The position numbers and the translations under genes were made by a program. The notes beneath the pieces are model-generated. The model made no database searches and was not told the DNA's origin. It was given only the letters and a program-made list of their open reading frames with translations. From the NCBI RefSeq assembly GCF_900115685.1, contig NZ_FOXJ01000004.1, positions 189,256 to 253,255 on the forward strand: a DNA stretch of 64,000 nucleotides, in the 5' to 3' direction. Below are positions 50,969 through 59,306 of this stretch, one piece after another; position 1 is the first letter of the stretch; each line of letters begins with the position of its first letter. This DNA is from Variovorax sp. 770b2. GTDB lineage: Bacteria > Pseudomonadota > Gammaproteobacteria > Burkholderiales > Burkholderiaceae_C.

Positions 50969-51868
50969 TCAGGCCTCGCTGGTCGCGGCTTCGGCGGCGA
51001 TCCAGCTCTCGAAATCGCGCACCCGCTGGGGCACCGGCCGGTCCGCGCGCCAGGCCATGAAGTAGCCGCCCTCGGTGGGCACGCGCAGGTCGAAGGGCGC
51101 CACCAGCCGGCCGCTGGCCAGGTCGTCGCGCACGAAGGCCAGCAGCCCTACCATCACGCCCAGCTCCTCGGCCGCCGCCTGGTAGGCCATGGCGGCGTTC
51201 TCGAACTGCAGGCCGCGCCGCGTGTCGATGCCGGGCGCGCCGGCCGCCGCGAGCCAGGTCTGCCAGTCGTGCGGCCGGTTGAGCGAGCTGAGCAGCGCCT
51301 GGTGCGCGAGATCGGCCGGCGCTTTGAGCGGGGGCTCCCGCCGCAGCAGCGCCGGCGCGCACACCGGCAGCAGCGTTTCGCGGAACAGCAGCCGGTAGCC
51401 GGGGCCGACCGGCGGGCTCGGCTCCGAATGGATGCTCACGTCGATGTCGTCGCGCTCGAAGTCGGTCGGCTTGTGCGAGGTGGTGATCTGCACGTCGATG
51501 CGCGGATGCAGCGCATGAAAGCGCGCGAGCCGCGGAATCAGCCAGCGGATCGCGAAGGTCGGCGGCAGCTTGATGCGCAGCAGCCATTCGTCGGGGCTTT
51601 GCTGCTGCAGCTGGCGGGTGCCGTGCTCGATCTGGTCGAGCGCCACCCGCATGCTCGCGAAGTAGCGCTCGCCGGCGGGCGTGAGGCGGATGCCGTGCCG
51701 CCCGCGCTCGAAGAGCTGCACCCCAAGCCAGTCCTCCAGCGTGGCGATGTGCCGGCTGACGGCGCCCTGCGTCACGAACAGCTCCTGCGCGGCGCGCGTG
51801 AAGTTGCCGCAGCGGGCGGCCGCCTCGAAGGCGCGCAGGGCGTTGAGCGGGGGCAGCTTGCGTGTCAT
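50969..51868 (-). CDS. LysR-family regulator (GcvA-like) of the leuCDB-type operon
   Basis: A 299-residue LysR-type regulator of the GcvA branch: LPPLNALRAFEAAARCGNFTRAA in two parts, helix-turn-helix AQELFVTQGAVSRHIATLED, then LRIKLPPTFAIRWLIPRLARF. The start MTRKLPPLNALRAF is typical. It is divergent from the Bug-leuC-leuD-leuB operon, with a 100-bp control region containing repeated CATGC elements, and so is the likely regulator. It is convergent with the lyase-like gene, 33 bp between stops. Inducer unknown, presumably the acid bound by the Bug receptor. Confidence 0.9.
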   Translation of the reverse strand: MTRKLPPLNALRAFEAAARCGNFTRAAQELFVTQGAVSRHIATLEDWLGVQLFERGRHGIRLTPAGERYFASMRVALDQIEHGTRQLQQQSPDEWLLRIKLPPTFAIRWLIPRLARFHALHPRIDVQITTSHKPTDFERDDIDVSIHSEPSPPVGPGYRLLFRETLLPVCAPALLRREPPLKAPADLAHQALLSSLNRPHDWQTWLAAAGAPGIDTRRGLQFENAAMAYQAAAEELGVMVGLLAFVRDDLASGRLVAPFDLRVPTEGGYFMAWRADRPVPQRVRDFESWIAAEAATSEA

Positions 51869-51968
51869 GGGGTATGAAGTTTACTCATGCCTGCATGCCT
51901 TTATTGTGATTGCGAAGCGTGCGGGTCGAGGCATAGCATGCGCTCATTACAAAGACAGGAGACACGCG

Positions 51969-52979
51969 ATGACGATGAAGAAACTGCATGCCTGCATGCA
52001 TTCCTGCCTGCACTCGTGCCTGATGGCCGCCGTGCTGCTTGGCGCCCACGGTGCCGCATCGGCCGACGACTCGGCGGCCAAGGGCTATCCGTCGCAGCCC
52101 ATCAAGCTGATGGTGCCGTGGCCGGCCGGCGGCGGCGTGGACACCACCGCGCGCATCGTCTCCGAGCTGCTCGGCCATCGCCTGGGCCAGCCCTTCGTGG
52201 TGGACAACCGCGCGGGCGCGGGCGGCAACATCGGCACCGAGCTCGCGGCGCGACAGAGGCCCGATGGCTACAACCTGTTGATGTCCTCGATCAGCCCGAA
52301 CGCGGTGAACATCAGCCTGTACACCAAGCTGGGCTTCGATCCGGTGAAGGACTTCGAGCCGATCGTGTACGTCTCGGCCGTGCCCAACATCCTCGTGGTG
52401 CCGGCCAGTTCGCCGTTCAAGACGGTCAAGGACGTGATCGACGCGGCGCGCGCGAACCCAGGCAAGCTCAACTACGGCTCGGGCGGCATCGGCTCCTCGC
52501 AGCATCTGGCGGCGGTGCAGTTCGCCGCCGCCGCGAAGATCGACATCGTGCACGTGCCCTACAAGGGCACCGCGCCGGCCGAGGCCGACCTCGCCGCGGG
52601 CCACGTCTCGCTGATGCTCGACACCACGACCTGCCTGCCCTTCATCGCCGGCGGCCGCATGCGCGCGCTGGCCGTGGCCTCCAAGGTGCGCAACCCGGCG
52701 CTGCCCGACGTGCCGACCTTCGACGAGGTGGGCCTGAAGGGCGTCTACGCCTCGTCGTGGTACGGCCTCTCGGCGCCGGCCGGCACGCCGCGTCCCCTCA
52801 TCGACAAGCTCAACGCCGAGGCCAACGCGGTGCTCAAGTCGCCCGAGCTGCAGAAGCGCATGGCCGCGTTCGGCGCGGAGGTCGGTGGCGGCACGCCCGA
52901 GGACTTCGGGCGCTTCATGGCGAGCGAGACCAAGCGCTATGCGGAGATCGTGCGCATCTCCGGCGTGAAGCTCGACTGA
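51969..52979 (+). CDS. Bug/TctC-family periplasmic solute receptor (leuCDB operon)
   Basis: A 336-residue Bug receptor. The signal peptide is odd, with four Cys and four His in its first half (KKLHACMHSCLHSCLMAAVL), before a normal AASADD cleavage region near residue 32. Mature blocks: IKLMVPWPAGGGVDTTARIV, FVVDNRAGAGGNIGTELAAR, LNYGSGGIGSSQHLAAVQF, IVHVPYKGTAPAEADLAAGH. It lies 26 bases before leuC and starts the operon, which ties uptake of a carboxylic acid to an isopropylmalate-type isomerase and dehydrogenase. No membrane subunits nearby. Confidence 0.9.
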   Translation: MTMKKLHACMHSCLHSCLMAAVLLGAHGAASADDSAAKGYPSQPIKLMVPWPAGGGVDTTARIVSELLGHRLGQPFVVDNRAGAGGNIGTELAARQRPDGYNLLMSSISPNAVNISLYTKLGFDPVKDFEPIVYVSAVPNILVVPASSPFKTVKDVIDAARANPGKLNYGSGGIGSSQHLAAVQFAAAAKIDIVHVPYKGTAPAEADLAAGHVSLMLDTTTCLPFIAGGRMRALAVASKVRNPALPDVPTFDEVGLKGVYASSWYGLSAPAGTPRPLIDKLNAEANAVLKSPELQKRMAAFGAEVGGGTPEDFGRFMASETKRYAEIVRISGVKLD

Positions 52980-53005
52980 TCACCTTTCTTTCTCTTCCTT
53001 TCTCC

Positions 53006-54424
53006 ATGTCCCTCGCTCCCCGCACCCTCTTCGACAAGATCTGGCAGCCGCACGTGGTGACGCAGCGCGACGACGGCCAGAGCCTGCTGTACGTCGATCG
53101 CCACCTGGTGCAGGACGGCTCCGCGCCGGCCTTCGAGATGCTGCGCCAGCGCGGCCTTGCGGTGCGCCGCCCGGAGCGCGCTTTCGCCACGCCCGACCAC
53201 TACGTGCCCACCGGTTCGCGCGCGCTCGCCGACATCGCCGATCCAGAGAAGCGCGCGATGGCGCAGGCGCTTGAGGACGACAGCGCGGCCGCGGGCATCC
53301 GCTTCTTCGGCCTGGACGATCTGCGCCAAGGCATCGTGCACGTGGTGGGCCCGGAGCAGGGCCTGAGCCTGCCGGGCAGCGTGATCGTCTGCGGCGACAG
53401 CCACACCGCCACGCACGGCGCGCTCGGCGCGCTGGCCTTCGGCATCGGCGCCTCGGAAGTGGCGCACGTGCTCGCCACGCAGACGCTGTGGCAGCGCAAG
53501 CCCCGCACGCTGCGCGTGACGATCGACGGGCGGCTGTCCGAAGGCGTCTCGGCCAAGGACATCATCCTTGCGGTCATCGCGCGGCTCGGCGCCGCGGGCG
53601 GCACGGGCCATGTCATCGAGTACGCGGGCGAGGCGATCCGCGCGCTCTCGATGGCGGGGCGCATGACGGTGTGCAACATGTCCATCGAGGCCGGCGCGCG
53701 CGCGGGCATGGTGGCGCCCGACGACACCACCTTCGAATGGCTCGCCGGCCGGCCCGAGGCGCCGCAGGGCGCCGCGTGGGACGAAGCGGTCGCGCGCTGG
53801 CGCCAGCTGCCCAGCGACGACGGCGCGGTGTTCGACGCCGAGCTGCGCCTCTTCGCGGGCGACATCGCACCGATGGTCACCTGGGGCAACAGCCCCGAGG
53901 ACGCCTTGCCGATCACCGGCCGCGTGCCCGACCCCGCGGAAGCCACCACGGCGGAGCGCCGCGCGTCGATGCAGCGCACGCTGGCCTACATGGGCCTGGA
54001 GGCGGGGCAGATGCTCGACGAGGTGGCGGTCGACCGCGTCTTCATCGGCTCCTGCACGAACGGCCGCATCGAAGACATGCGCAGCGCCGCCGAGGTGGTG
54101 CGCGGCCGGCGCGTGGCCGAGGGCGTGGAGGCCTGGGTCGTGCCCGGTTCGGGCCTCGTGAAGCAGCAGGCAGAAGCCGAGGGGCTCGACGCCGTGTTCC
54201 GTGCGGCGGGCCTGCAGTGGCGCCATGCCGGCTGCTCGATGTGCCTGGGCACCAACGGCGACCAGGTGGCCGCGGGCCAGCGCTGCGCCTCGACCTCCAA
54301 CCGCAACTTCGTCGGCCGCCAGGGACCGGGTTCGCGCACGCACCTCATGAGCCCGGCGATGGCCGCGGCCGCCGCCATCACCGGACGGCTGACCGACGTG
54401 CGCAGCCTGCTTGCCGCGCATTGA
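53006..54424 (+). CDS. leuC: LeuC-type isomerase large subunit (aconitase family)
   Basis: A 472-residue large subunit of the isopropylmalate isomerase family, which moves a hydroxyl group through a dehydration-hydration on a 4Fe-4S cluster. Cluster cysteines are visible in FIGSCTNGRIEDMR and HAGCSMCLGTNGD; also VICGDSHTATHGALGALAFG and the C-terminal STSNRNFVGRQGPGSRTHL. Length is normal for LeuC. The start MSLAPRTLFDKIWQPHVV fits. Gene order Bug-leuC-leuD-leuB with a LysR regulator and no leuA suggests a catabolic paralogue acting on a 2-alkylmalate-like acid rather than leucine synthesis. Confidence 0.93.
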   Translation: MSLAPRTLFDKIWQPHVVTQRDDGQSLLYVDRHLVQDGSAPAFEMLRQRGLAVRRPERAFATPDHYVPTGSRALADIADPEKRAMAQALEDDSAAAGIRFFGLDDLRQGIVHVVGPEQGLSLPGSVIVCGDSHTATHGALGALAFGIGASEVAHVLATQTLWQRKPRTLRVTIDGRLSEGVSAKDIILAVIARLGAAGGTGHVIEYAGEAIRALSMAGRMTVCNMSIEAGARAGMVAPDDTTFEWLAGRPEAPQGAAWDEAVARWRQLPSDDGAVFDAELRLFAGDIAPMVTWGNSPEDALPITGRVPDPAEATTAERRASMQRTLAYMGLEAGQMLDEVAVDRVFIGSCTNGRIEDMRSAAEVVRGRRVAEGVEAWVVPGSGLVKQQAEAEGLDAVFRAAGLQWRHAGCSMCLGTNGDQVAAGQRCASTSNRNFVGRQGPGSRTHLMSPAMAAAAAITGRLTDVRSLLAAH

Positions 54425-54451
54425 CAGACACCCCCTGAACAGAGCCATCCC

Positions 54452-55057
54452 ATGGAAGCCTTCACACGACTCGATGCACTCGCGGTGCCGCTGGCCCGCG
54501 CCAACATCGACACCGACCAGATCGTGCCCGCGCTGTACCTGCAGAAGCCGCGCTCGGACAACTTCGGCGACTATCTTTTTCACGACGTGCGGCATGACGT
54601 GCAGGGCCGGCGCCGCGATGAATTCGTGCTCAACGCGCCGGTGTATGCCGATGCGCGCATCCTGGTGGCCGGACCCAACTTCGGCTGCGGCTCGTCGCGC
54701 GAGCACGCGGTCTGGGCGCTGTACGACGGGGGCTTTCGCGCGGTGATCGCGCCGAGCTTCGGCGACATCTTCTTCAGCAATGCATTGAAGAACGGCCTCT
54801 TGCCGGTGCGCCTGCCCGAGGCCGTGGTGCAGCAGATGCTGGACGACCTGCTCGCGGCACCGGGCACGCGCATGACGGTCGATCTGCGCACGCAGACCGT
54901 CACCGGCCCGCATGGCCGCGTCGAGCCCTTCCGCATCGACCCGTTCCCGCGCCAGTGCCTGCTCGAAGGCCTGGACGAGATCGACTACACGCTGGCGCAG
55001 CACGCGGCCATCGACGCATTCGAGCAAGGCCGCACGCGCGGCGCGGCTCCTCTTTGA
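54452..55057 (+). CDS. leuD: LeuD-type isomerase small subunit
   Basis: A 201-residue small subunit partner of LeuC, forming the swivelling domain of the isomerase. RANIDTDQIVPALYLQK, GPNFGCGSSREHAVWALYDG and IAPSFGDIFFSNALKNGLLP are the diagnostic blocks, the last with the substrate-specificity loop. Length is typical. It begins 27 bases after leuC and ends 22 bases before leuB, so the three are one transcript. Substrate range follows that of the complex and cannot be fixed from sequence. Confidence 0.93.
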   Translation: MEAFTRLDALAVPLARANIDTDQIVPALYLQKPRSDNFGDYLFHDVRHDVQGRRRDEFVLNAPVYADARILVAGPNFGCGSSREHAVWALYDGGFRAVIAPSFGDIFFSNALKNGLLPVRLPEAVVQQMLDDLLAAPGTRMTVDLRTQTVTGPHGRVEPFRIDPFPRQCLLEGLDEIDYTLAQHAAIDAFEQGRTRGAAPL

Positions 55058-55079
55058 AGTGTGACCTGAAAGGTTTGAA

Positions 55080-56159
55080 ATGAAGATTGCAGTGATGCCG
55101 GGCGACGGCATTGGCCGCGAGGTCACGGCGCAGGCCGTGAAGGTGCTCAAGGCCGTGGTGGGCCATGGCCAACCGCTGGAGCTGGTGGAAGCGGCGATCG
55201 GGCAGGCCGGCATCGACGCCGCCGGCGACCCGCTGCCCCCGGCCACGAGCGAGATCGCGCGCAAGGCCGACGCCATCCTGTTCGGCTCGGCCGGCATGCC
55301 CGGCGACGAGGAGATCCCGTTCATGATGCGGCCGGGCGCGAGTCTCTTGCGCCTGCGCAAGGAACTGGGCCTCTTCGCCAACTTCCGTCCGGCCTTCCTG
55401 TTCCCCGAGCTGATCGGCGCCTCGACGCTCAAGCCCGAGGTGGTCGACGGGCTCGACCTCATGATCCTGCGCGAGCTCACCGGCGACGTGTACTTCGGCG
55501 AGCCGCGCGGCAGCGGCCTCAACGCCAACGGCGAGCGCGAAGCCTTCAACACGATGCGCTACTCGGAGCCCGAGGTGGAGCGCATCGCGCACGTCGCGTT
55601 CCGCACGGCACGCGCGCGCAGCCGCAAGCTCTGCTCGGTCGACAAGGCCAACGTGCTGGAGGTGATGCAGCTGTGGCGCGAGGTGGTCACGCGCGTGGGC
55701 AAGGACTATCCGGACGTCGAGCTCTCGCACCTGTTCGTCGATGCGGCCGCGATGCAGCTGATGCGTGCACCGAAGCAGTTCGACGTGATCGTCACCGGCA
55801 ACATCTTCGGCGACATCCTCTCGGACGCCGCCGCGATGCTCACCGGCTCCATCGGCATGCTGCCCTCGGCCTCGATGGCGGCGGGCAGCTTCGGGCTGTA
55901 CGAGCCGGTGCACGGCACCGCGCCCGACATCGCGGGCAAGAACCTGGCGAACCCGCTGGCCTCGATCCTGTCGATGGCGATGATGCTGCGCTTCTCGTTC
56001 GACCAGGCGGGCAATGCGCAGCGCGTGGAAGGCGCCGTGCGCCGCGTGCTGGCCGACGGCCTGCGCACCGGCGACATCTTCCAGCCCGGCTGCACCCGCG
56101 TGGGCACCGGGGAGATGGGCGATGCGGTGGTGGCGGCGCTCGGAAAGGCCGCGGCCTAG
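55080..56159 (+). CDS. leuB: 3-isopropylmalate dehydrogenase-type oxidative decarboxylase
   Basis: A 359-residue beta-decarboxylating dehydrogenase using NAD and a divalent metal. MPGDGIGREVTAQAVKVL at the start, LLRLRKELGLFANFRPA (substrate arginines), LRELTGDVYFGEPRG, SVDKANVLEVMQLWREVV, and the GNIFGDILSDAAAMLTGSIG metal block with LYEPVHGTAPDIAGKN are intact. The family also includes tartrate, D-malate and homoisocitrate dehydrogenases. As the last gene of the Bug-leuCD operon it should oxidise the isomerised hydroxy acid to a 2-oxo acid with loss of CO2. Confidence 0.92.
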   Translation: MKIAVMPGDGIGREVTAQAVKVLKAVVGHGQPLELVEAAIGQAGIDAAGDPLPPATSEIARKADAILFGSAGMPGDEEIPFMMRPGASLLRLRKELGLFANFRPAFLFPELIGASTLKPEVVDGLDLMILRELTGDVYFGEPRGSGLNANGEREAFNTMRYSEPEVERIAHVAFRTARARSRKLCSVDKANVLEVMQLWREVVTRVGKDYPDVELSHLFVDAAAMQLMRAPKQFDVIVTGNIFGDILSDAAAMLTGSIGMLPSASMAAGSFGLYEPVHGTAPDIAGKNLANPLASILSMAMMLRFSFDQAGNAQRVEGAVRRVLADGLRTGDIFQPGCTRVGTGEMGDAVVAALGKAAA

Positions 56160-56294
56160 GGGCTAGCGCAGCACCAGCACAGGGATGTGCGAGTGCGTGA
56201 GCACGTGCAGCGGGTGCCCTCGCCATCCAGTCTGGTTCGCGAGGGCGGGCCTTCAAGCGGCGCGCGTGGGCTGCCGCCTCTGAAAACGCGGCGC

Positions 56295-56840
56295 TCAGGC
56301 GCCGCGCTTGGGCCAGTGGTGGCGCGTGCCGCCCGAGCGGCGGTCGGCCTTTTCCGGCACCACGCCCTGCGCGCTCAATTCGGTGCCACGCGATTCGAGG
56401 CGGCGCAGGCATTGGAGAAAGATCTCGATGTGCGCGGCATCCATGCCGTCGAGCAGCTCGGTGTTCAGGCGCGCGATGCGGGGGAACAGCTCGCCGAAAA
56501 GCTGCCGGCCCGAGGGACTCAGGCGCACATGCACTTCGCGGCGGTCCTCGGCGTCCTGGCGGCGCTCCACCAGCTTCTTGTCGGTGAGGCTGCGCAGGCC
56601 CCGCGAGGTGCGCACGCGGTCCAGGTCGAGCCGCTCGGCGAGCGCCGAGGGCGTGATCTCGCCGACCTCCGCGAGCGTGCCGATCATTCCCCATTCGCGG
56701 CGCGTGATGCCGAAGCCGCCTTCGACCATGCGCGTTGCCATGCCGCTGCCGGCACGTGCCGCGCGCGAGAGGCGATACAGAAGCAGGTCGTCCAGGGAAC
56801 GGGGAGCGCGCAAGGCGCCCGCATCGGGAAAAGCTGGCAT
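56295..56840 (-). CDS. MarR-family regulator
   Basis: A 181-residue MarR-type winged-helix regulator. The DNA-binding core shows ITRREWGMIGTLAEVGEITPSALA in two parts, LDLDRVRTSRGLRSLTDKKL and the wing VERRQDAEDRREVHVRLS. A 30-residue basic C-terminal tail (ending RRSGGTRHHWPKRGA) is longer than usual. It is divergent from a Bug receptor gene across 123 bp that contain a clean inverted repeat, so it most likely represses that gene and itself. Ligand unknown, possibly the acid bound by the Bug protein. Confidence 0.88.
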   Translation of the reverse strand: MPAFPDAGALRAPRSLDDLLLYRLSRAARAGSGMATRMVEGGFGITRREWGMIGTLAEVGEITPSALAERLDLDRVRTSRGLRSLTDKKLVERRQDAEDRREVHVRLSPSGRQLFGELFPRIARLNTELLDGMDAAHIEIFLQCLRRLESRGTELSAQGVVPEKADRRSGGTRHHWPKRGA

Positions 56841-56901
56841 GGAAATGACAAGGGGTTGTGGCTGCGCCGCCTCGGCAGCCGATGATGGATTAGATCAACT
56901 A

Positions 56902-56932
56902 TTTGTTACCTACGTATAAACAAAGTAACAAA
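56902..56932. promoter_or_regulatory. MarR operator candidate
   Basis: TTTGTTAC (56902-56909) and GTAACAAA (56925-56932) are perfect inverted 8-bp arms with a 15-bp spacer that contains TACGTA. The site lies between the divergent MarR and Bug starts (56840 and 56964). Confidence 0.65.
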
Positions 56933-56963
56933 AGCCGGCCTATCGCCGGAAGCAGGAGATCTC

Positions 56964-57944
56964 GTGGCCATTGTCTTTTCCCGGCGAAAACTCACCGCAT
57001 GGTGCATCGCCGCCTTTGCGGGTTTTGCCGCCGTCGCGTCCGCTCAAGCGCAGAACCTGGACGGCCCGCTCACGCTCGTCGTTGGCTATGCGCCCGGCGG
57101 CAGCACCGACCGCATGGCGCGGCTCATCGCCGAGCGGCTGAGTCCGAAGCTCGGCGTGCCCGTGACCGTGGAGAACCGCCCCGGCGAAGGCGGCCGGCTC
57201 GCGGCCAAGCAGATCAAGCGCGCGACCGCTGCAGAAAACATCCTGATGCTCGGCAACCCCGCGGTGATGCTGATCGCGCCCCTCGTCATCAAGGACGCGG
57301 GCTACGACCCCGACAAGGACTTCGTGCCCGTCTCCCAGGTCAGCAGCTACGACTTCGCGCTGGCCGTGGGCAACAAGCTGCAGCTGGACCGCGCGATGTT
57401 CCTGGTGGGCCGGCTCTGGGCGCATCCGGAAGAAGCGATCTTCGGCGTGCCCGCGACCGGCAGCCTGCCGCACTTCTTCGGGCTCATGGTGGGCGATGCG
57501 CTCAGCGTGCAGCCGCAGATCAAGGGCTACGGCGGCTCCGCGCCGCTCGCGGCGGACCTGAGCGGCGGCTCGCTGCCGATCGCGATCGACACACTCGACT
57601 CGCTCTATGCGCAGCACGTGGCCGGCAAGATCCGCATCCTGGCGGTGTCGGGCAAGAAGCGCGCGAGCTTCGCGCCTTCGGTGCCGACCTTCCGCGAGGC
57701 CGGCATGAAGATCGATGCCGATGGCTGGAACACCTTCTTCGCGCCGAGCAGCATGCCGCAGCCGAAGGTGCAGCTGCTGGCCACGAAGATCCGCGAAGTC
57801 ATGCAGGACCCGGGGCTGCAGAAGGCGGCCGATGCGCTCTACATCACGCCGGTCGTGAGCACCGCCGCGGAGACCGCGCAGATGCTCAAGGCCTACCGCC
57901 AGCAATGGGAGCCGGTGGTGCGCCGCTCGGGCTTCGCGCCCTGA
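56964..57944 (+). CDS. Bug/TctC-family periplasmic solute receptor (MarR-controlled)
   Basis: A 326-residue Bug receptor starting with GTG at 56964, eight bases after GCAGGAG. Signal peptide SRRKLTAWCIAAFAGFAAVA, cleavage near ASAQAQN (residue 30). Mature blocks LTLVVGYAPGGSTDRMARLI, VTVENRPGEGGRLAAKQI and PTFREAGMKIDADGWNTFFA. It is the most divergent of the five Bug proteins here: the usual HVPYKG motif reads IKGYGGSAPLAADLSGGS. It is convergent with the ABA4-like gene (stop to stop six bases). No cotranscribed enzyme gene, so the ligand cannot be guessed. Confidence 0.88.
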   Translation: MAIVFSRRKLTAWCIAAFAGFAAVASAQAQNLDGPLTLVVGYAPGGSTDRMARLIAERLSPKLGVPVTVENRPGEGGRLAAKQIKRATAAENILMLGNPAVMLIAPLVIKDAGYDPDKDFVPVSQVSSYDFALAVGNKLQLDRAMFLVGRLWAHPEEAIFGVPATGSLPHFFGLMVGDALSVQPQIKGYGGSAPLAADLSGGSLPIAIDTLDSLYAQHVAGKIRILAVSGKKRASFAPSVPTFREAGMKIDADGWNTFFAPSSMPQPKVQLLATKIREVMQDPGLQKAADALYITPVVSTAAETAQMLKAYRQQWEPVVRRSGFAP

Positions 57945-57950
57945 TGCAAC

Positions 57951-59174
57951 TCAGTTGCCGAGCGGCAGCCGCAGCAGCGGCACGCCCGCATACGCCAGTC
58001 TGAACGCGTAGACGATGGCCGCCGCATAGCCGGCGGTCAGCAGCCAGACCGCCGCGCGCCCGAACGGCACGCGCCACATCGCGATCAGCGCGCCGGCCAG
58101 CGGCAGCACCTGCTGCGCATGGACCCCGAGGAAATGCGGGATGCGCAGATCGCCGCCGGTGGCCGACCAGCCGACCACGGGCAGCATCGCGCCACCCGCG
58201 AGCGCGCCGAAGGTCGAGCCCTCGTGCTGGCTGATCGCAATGCCCGCGCCGGCGCCGGCCACGAAGGTCAGCACCAGGCCGATCACCGTCGCCAGCCGGT
58301 AGGCCGGGGGCAGCGCGTCGCCATGGCGCGCGAACTGCCACGCGAGCGGCAATGCCGTGGCGTTGAGCGCCAACGCGCCCAGGCCCATCAGCGCATACAT
58401 GACCACGTGGAAGGTCGAGTCGTTGTTGAAATGCGAGGCCTGCCCGAGCGCACCCTGCAGCGTGATGTAGCCGACCTCGAAAGTGCCCGCGGCGATGATG
58501 ACCGCGACGATGGCACGCACCACGGGCGAGTCGCGGCGCTCGCGCGGCAGGTCGCCGATGAGCCAGGCCGTGGTCAGCGTGTAGAGGCTCACGGAGGCCA
58601 TGAACTTCAGCGGCTTGACCCACACGCCGACGCCATTCAGCGTGCGCGGGTCCAGGTAGTTCGCCACCAGCGCGGGCACCATGATCGCGAGCAGCAGGCC
58701 GCCGAACTCCGCGAGCTGCGGCTGTCGCGCATACAACGCACGCGCCAGCCGCGCGCAGGCTGGCGCCACCCGCAGCGCAAGAAAGGCCAGCAGCCCGACC
58801 GGCCCGAACAGGAAGGTGAGCGCGAAGCAGGGAATCAGCAGCACCGGCGCGATGCCGGCGCGCTCGCCTTCGCGCGCGATCCAGGTGCCCACGAAGAGAT
58901 CGAAGGCCAGGTAGTGGAACCACCCCGCCGTGAGCAGGCCCGGATGCTGGAACAGCGCATGCACCGCCGACAGCGAGCTGTAGCCGCCGCCCTCGGCCGA
59001 CGACCAGTACGTTGCCATCAACCACCAGTAGACCAGGCCCAGGCCGACCGGAATGACGATGCCGGTCAGTGCCCAGATGGCGGGCTTGGCGCGGCCGAGC
59101 CACGGCGCCGCGCCGAGGGCCGCCCAGGCGGGAAGGGCGATGGTGCCGCCTGCGCTGAAGAGCGAATCGAACAT
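57951..59174 (-). CDS. multi-pass membrane protein with ABA4-like N-terminus
   Basis: A 407-residue inner-membrane protein with about ten hydrophobic segments. The first 130 residues match the ABA4-like (DUF4281) family: AALGAAPWLGRAKPAIWALT, YSSLSAVHALFQHPGLLTAG, WFHYLAFDLFVGTWIAREGE. The second part is a separate membrane domain (VKPLKFMASVSLYTLTTAWL, GYITLQGALGQASHFNNDST, PHFLGVHAQQVLPLAGALIA) with several His residues inside or next to helices, which could bind heme or metal. ATG 59174 has AGGTCACCC upstream. It is divergent from a TetR gene across an operator and is probably controlled by it. Function unknown. Confidence 0.82.
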   Translation of the reverse strand: MFDSLFSAGGTIALPAWAALGAAPWLGRAKPAIWALTGIVIPVGLGLVYWWLMATYWSSAEGGGYSSLSAVHALFQHPGLLTAGWFHYLAFDLFVGTWIAREGERAGIAPVLLIPCFALTFLFGPVGLLAFLALRVAPACARLARALYARQPQLAEFGGLLLAIMVPALVANYLDPRTLNGVGVWVKPLKFMASVSLYTLTTAWLIGDLPRERRDSPVVRAIVAVIIAAGTFEVGYITLQGALGQASHFNNDSTFHVVMYALMGLGALALNATALPLAWQFARHGDALPPAYRLATVIGLVLTFVAGAGAGIAISQHEGSTFGALAGGAMLPVVGWSATGGDLRIPHFLGVHAQQVLPLAGALIAMWRVPFGRAAVWLLTAGYAAAIVYAFRLAYAGVPLLRLPLGN

Positions 59175-59230
59175 GGGTGACCTCGCATTCAAAAGGGTTC
59201 AAACAGGAACTGGAGGCTTTATCTTGACAG

Positions 59231-59263
59231 TGTTTAAATTAAAAATCCATCGAAATTTAAACA
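59231..59263. promoter_or_regulatory. TetR operator candidate
   Basis: TGTTTAAATT (59231-59240) and AATTTAAACA (59254-59263) are perfect inverted 10-bp arms with a 13-bp spacer, in an AT-rich island between the divergent ABA4-like and TetR genes. A TTGACA at 59224-59229 sits beside the left arm. Confidence 0.75.
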
Positions 59264-59306
59264 ATGTAAAGTTGCGGCATCGAAGACACCCGGGAACCCA
59301 GCAGTC

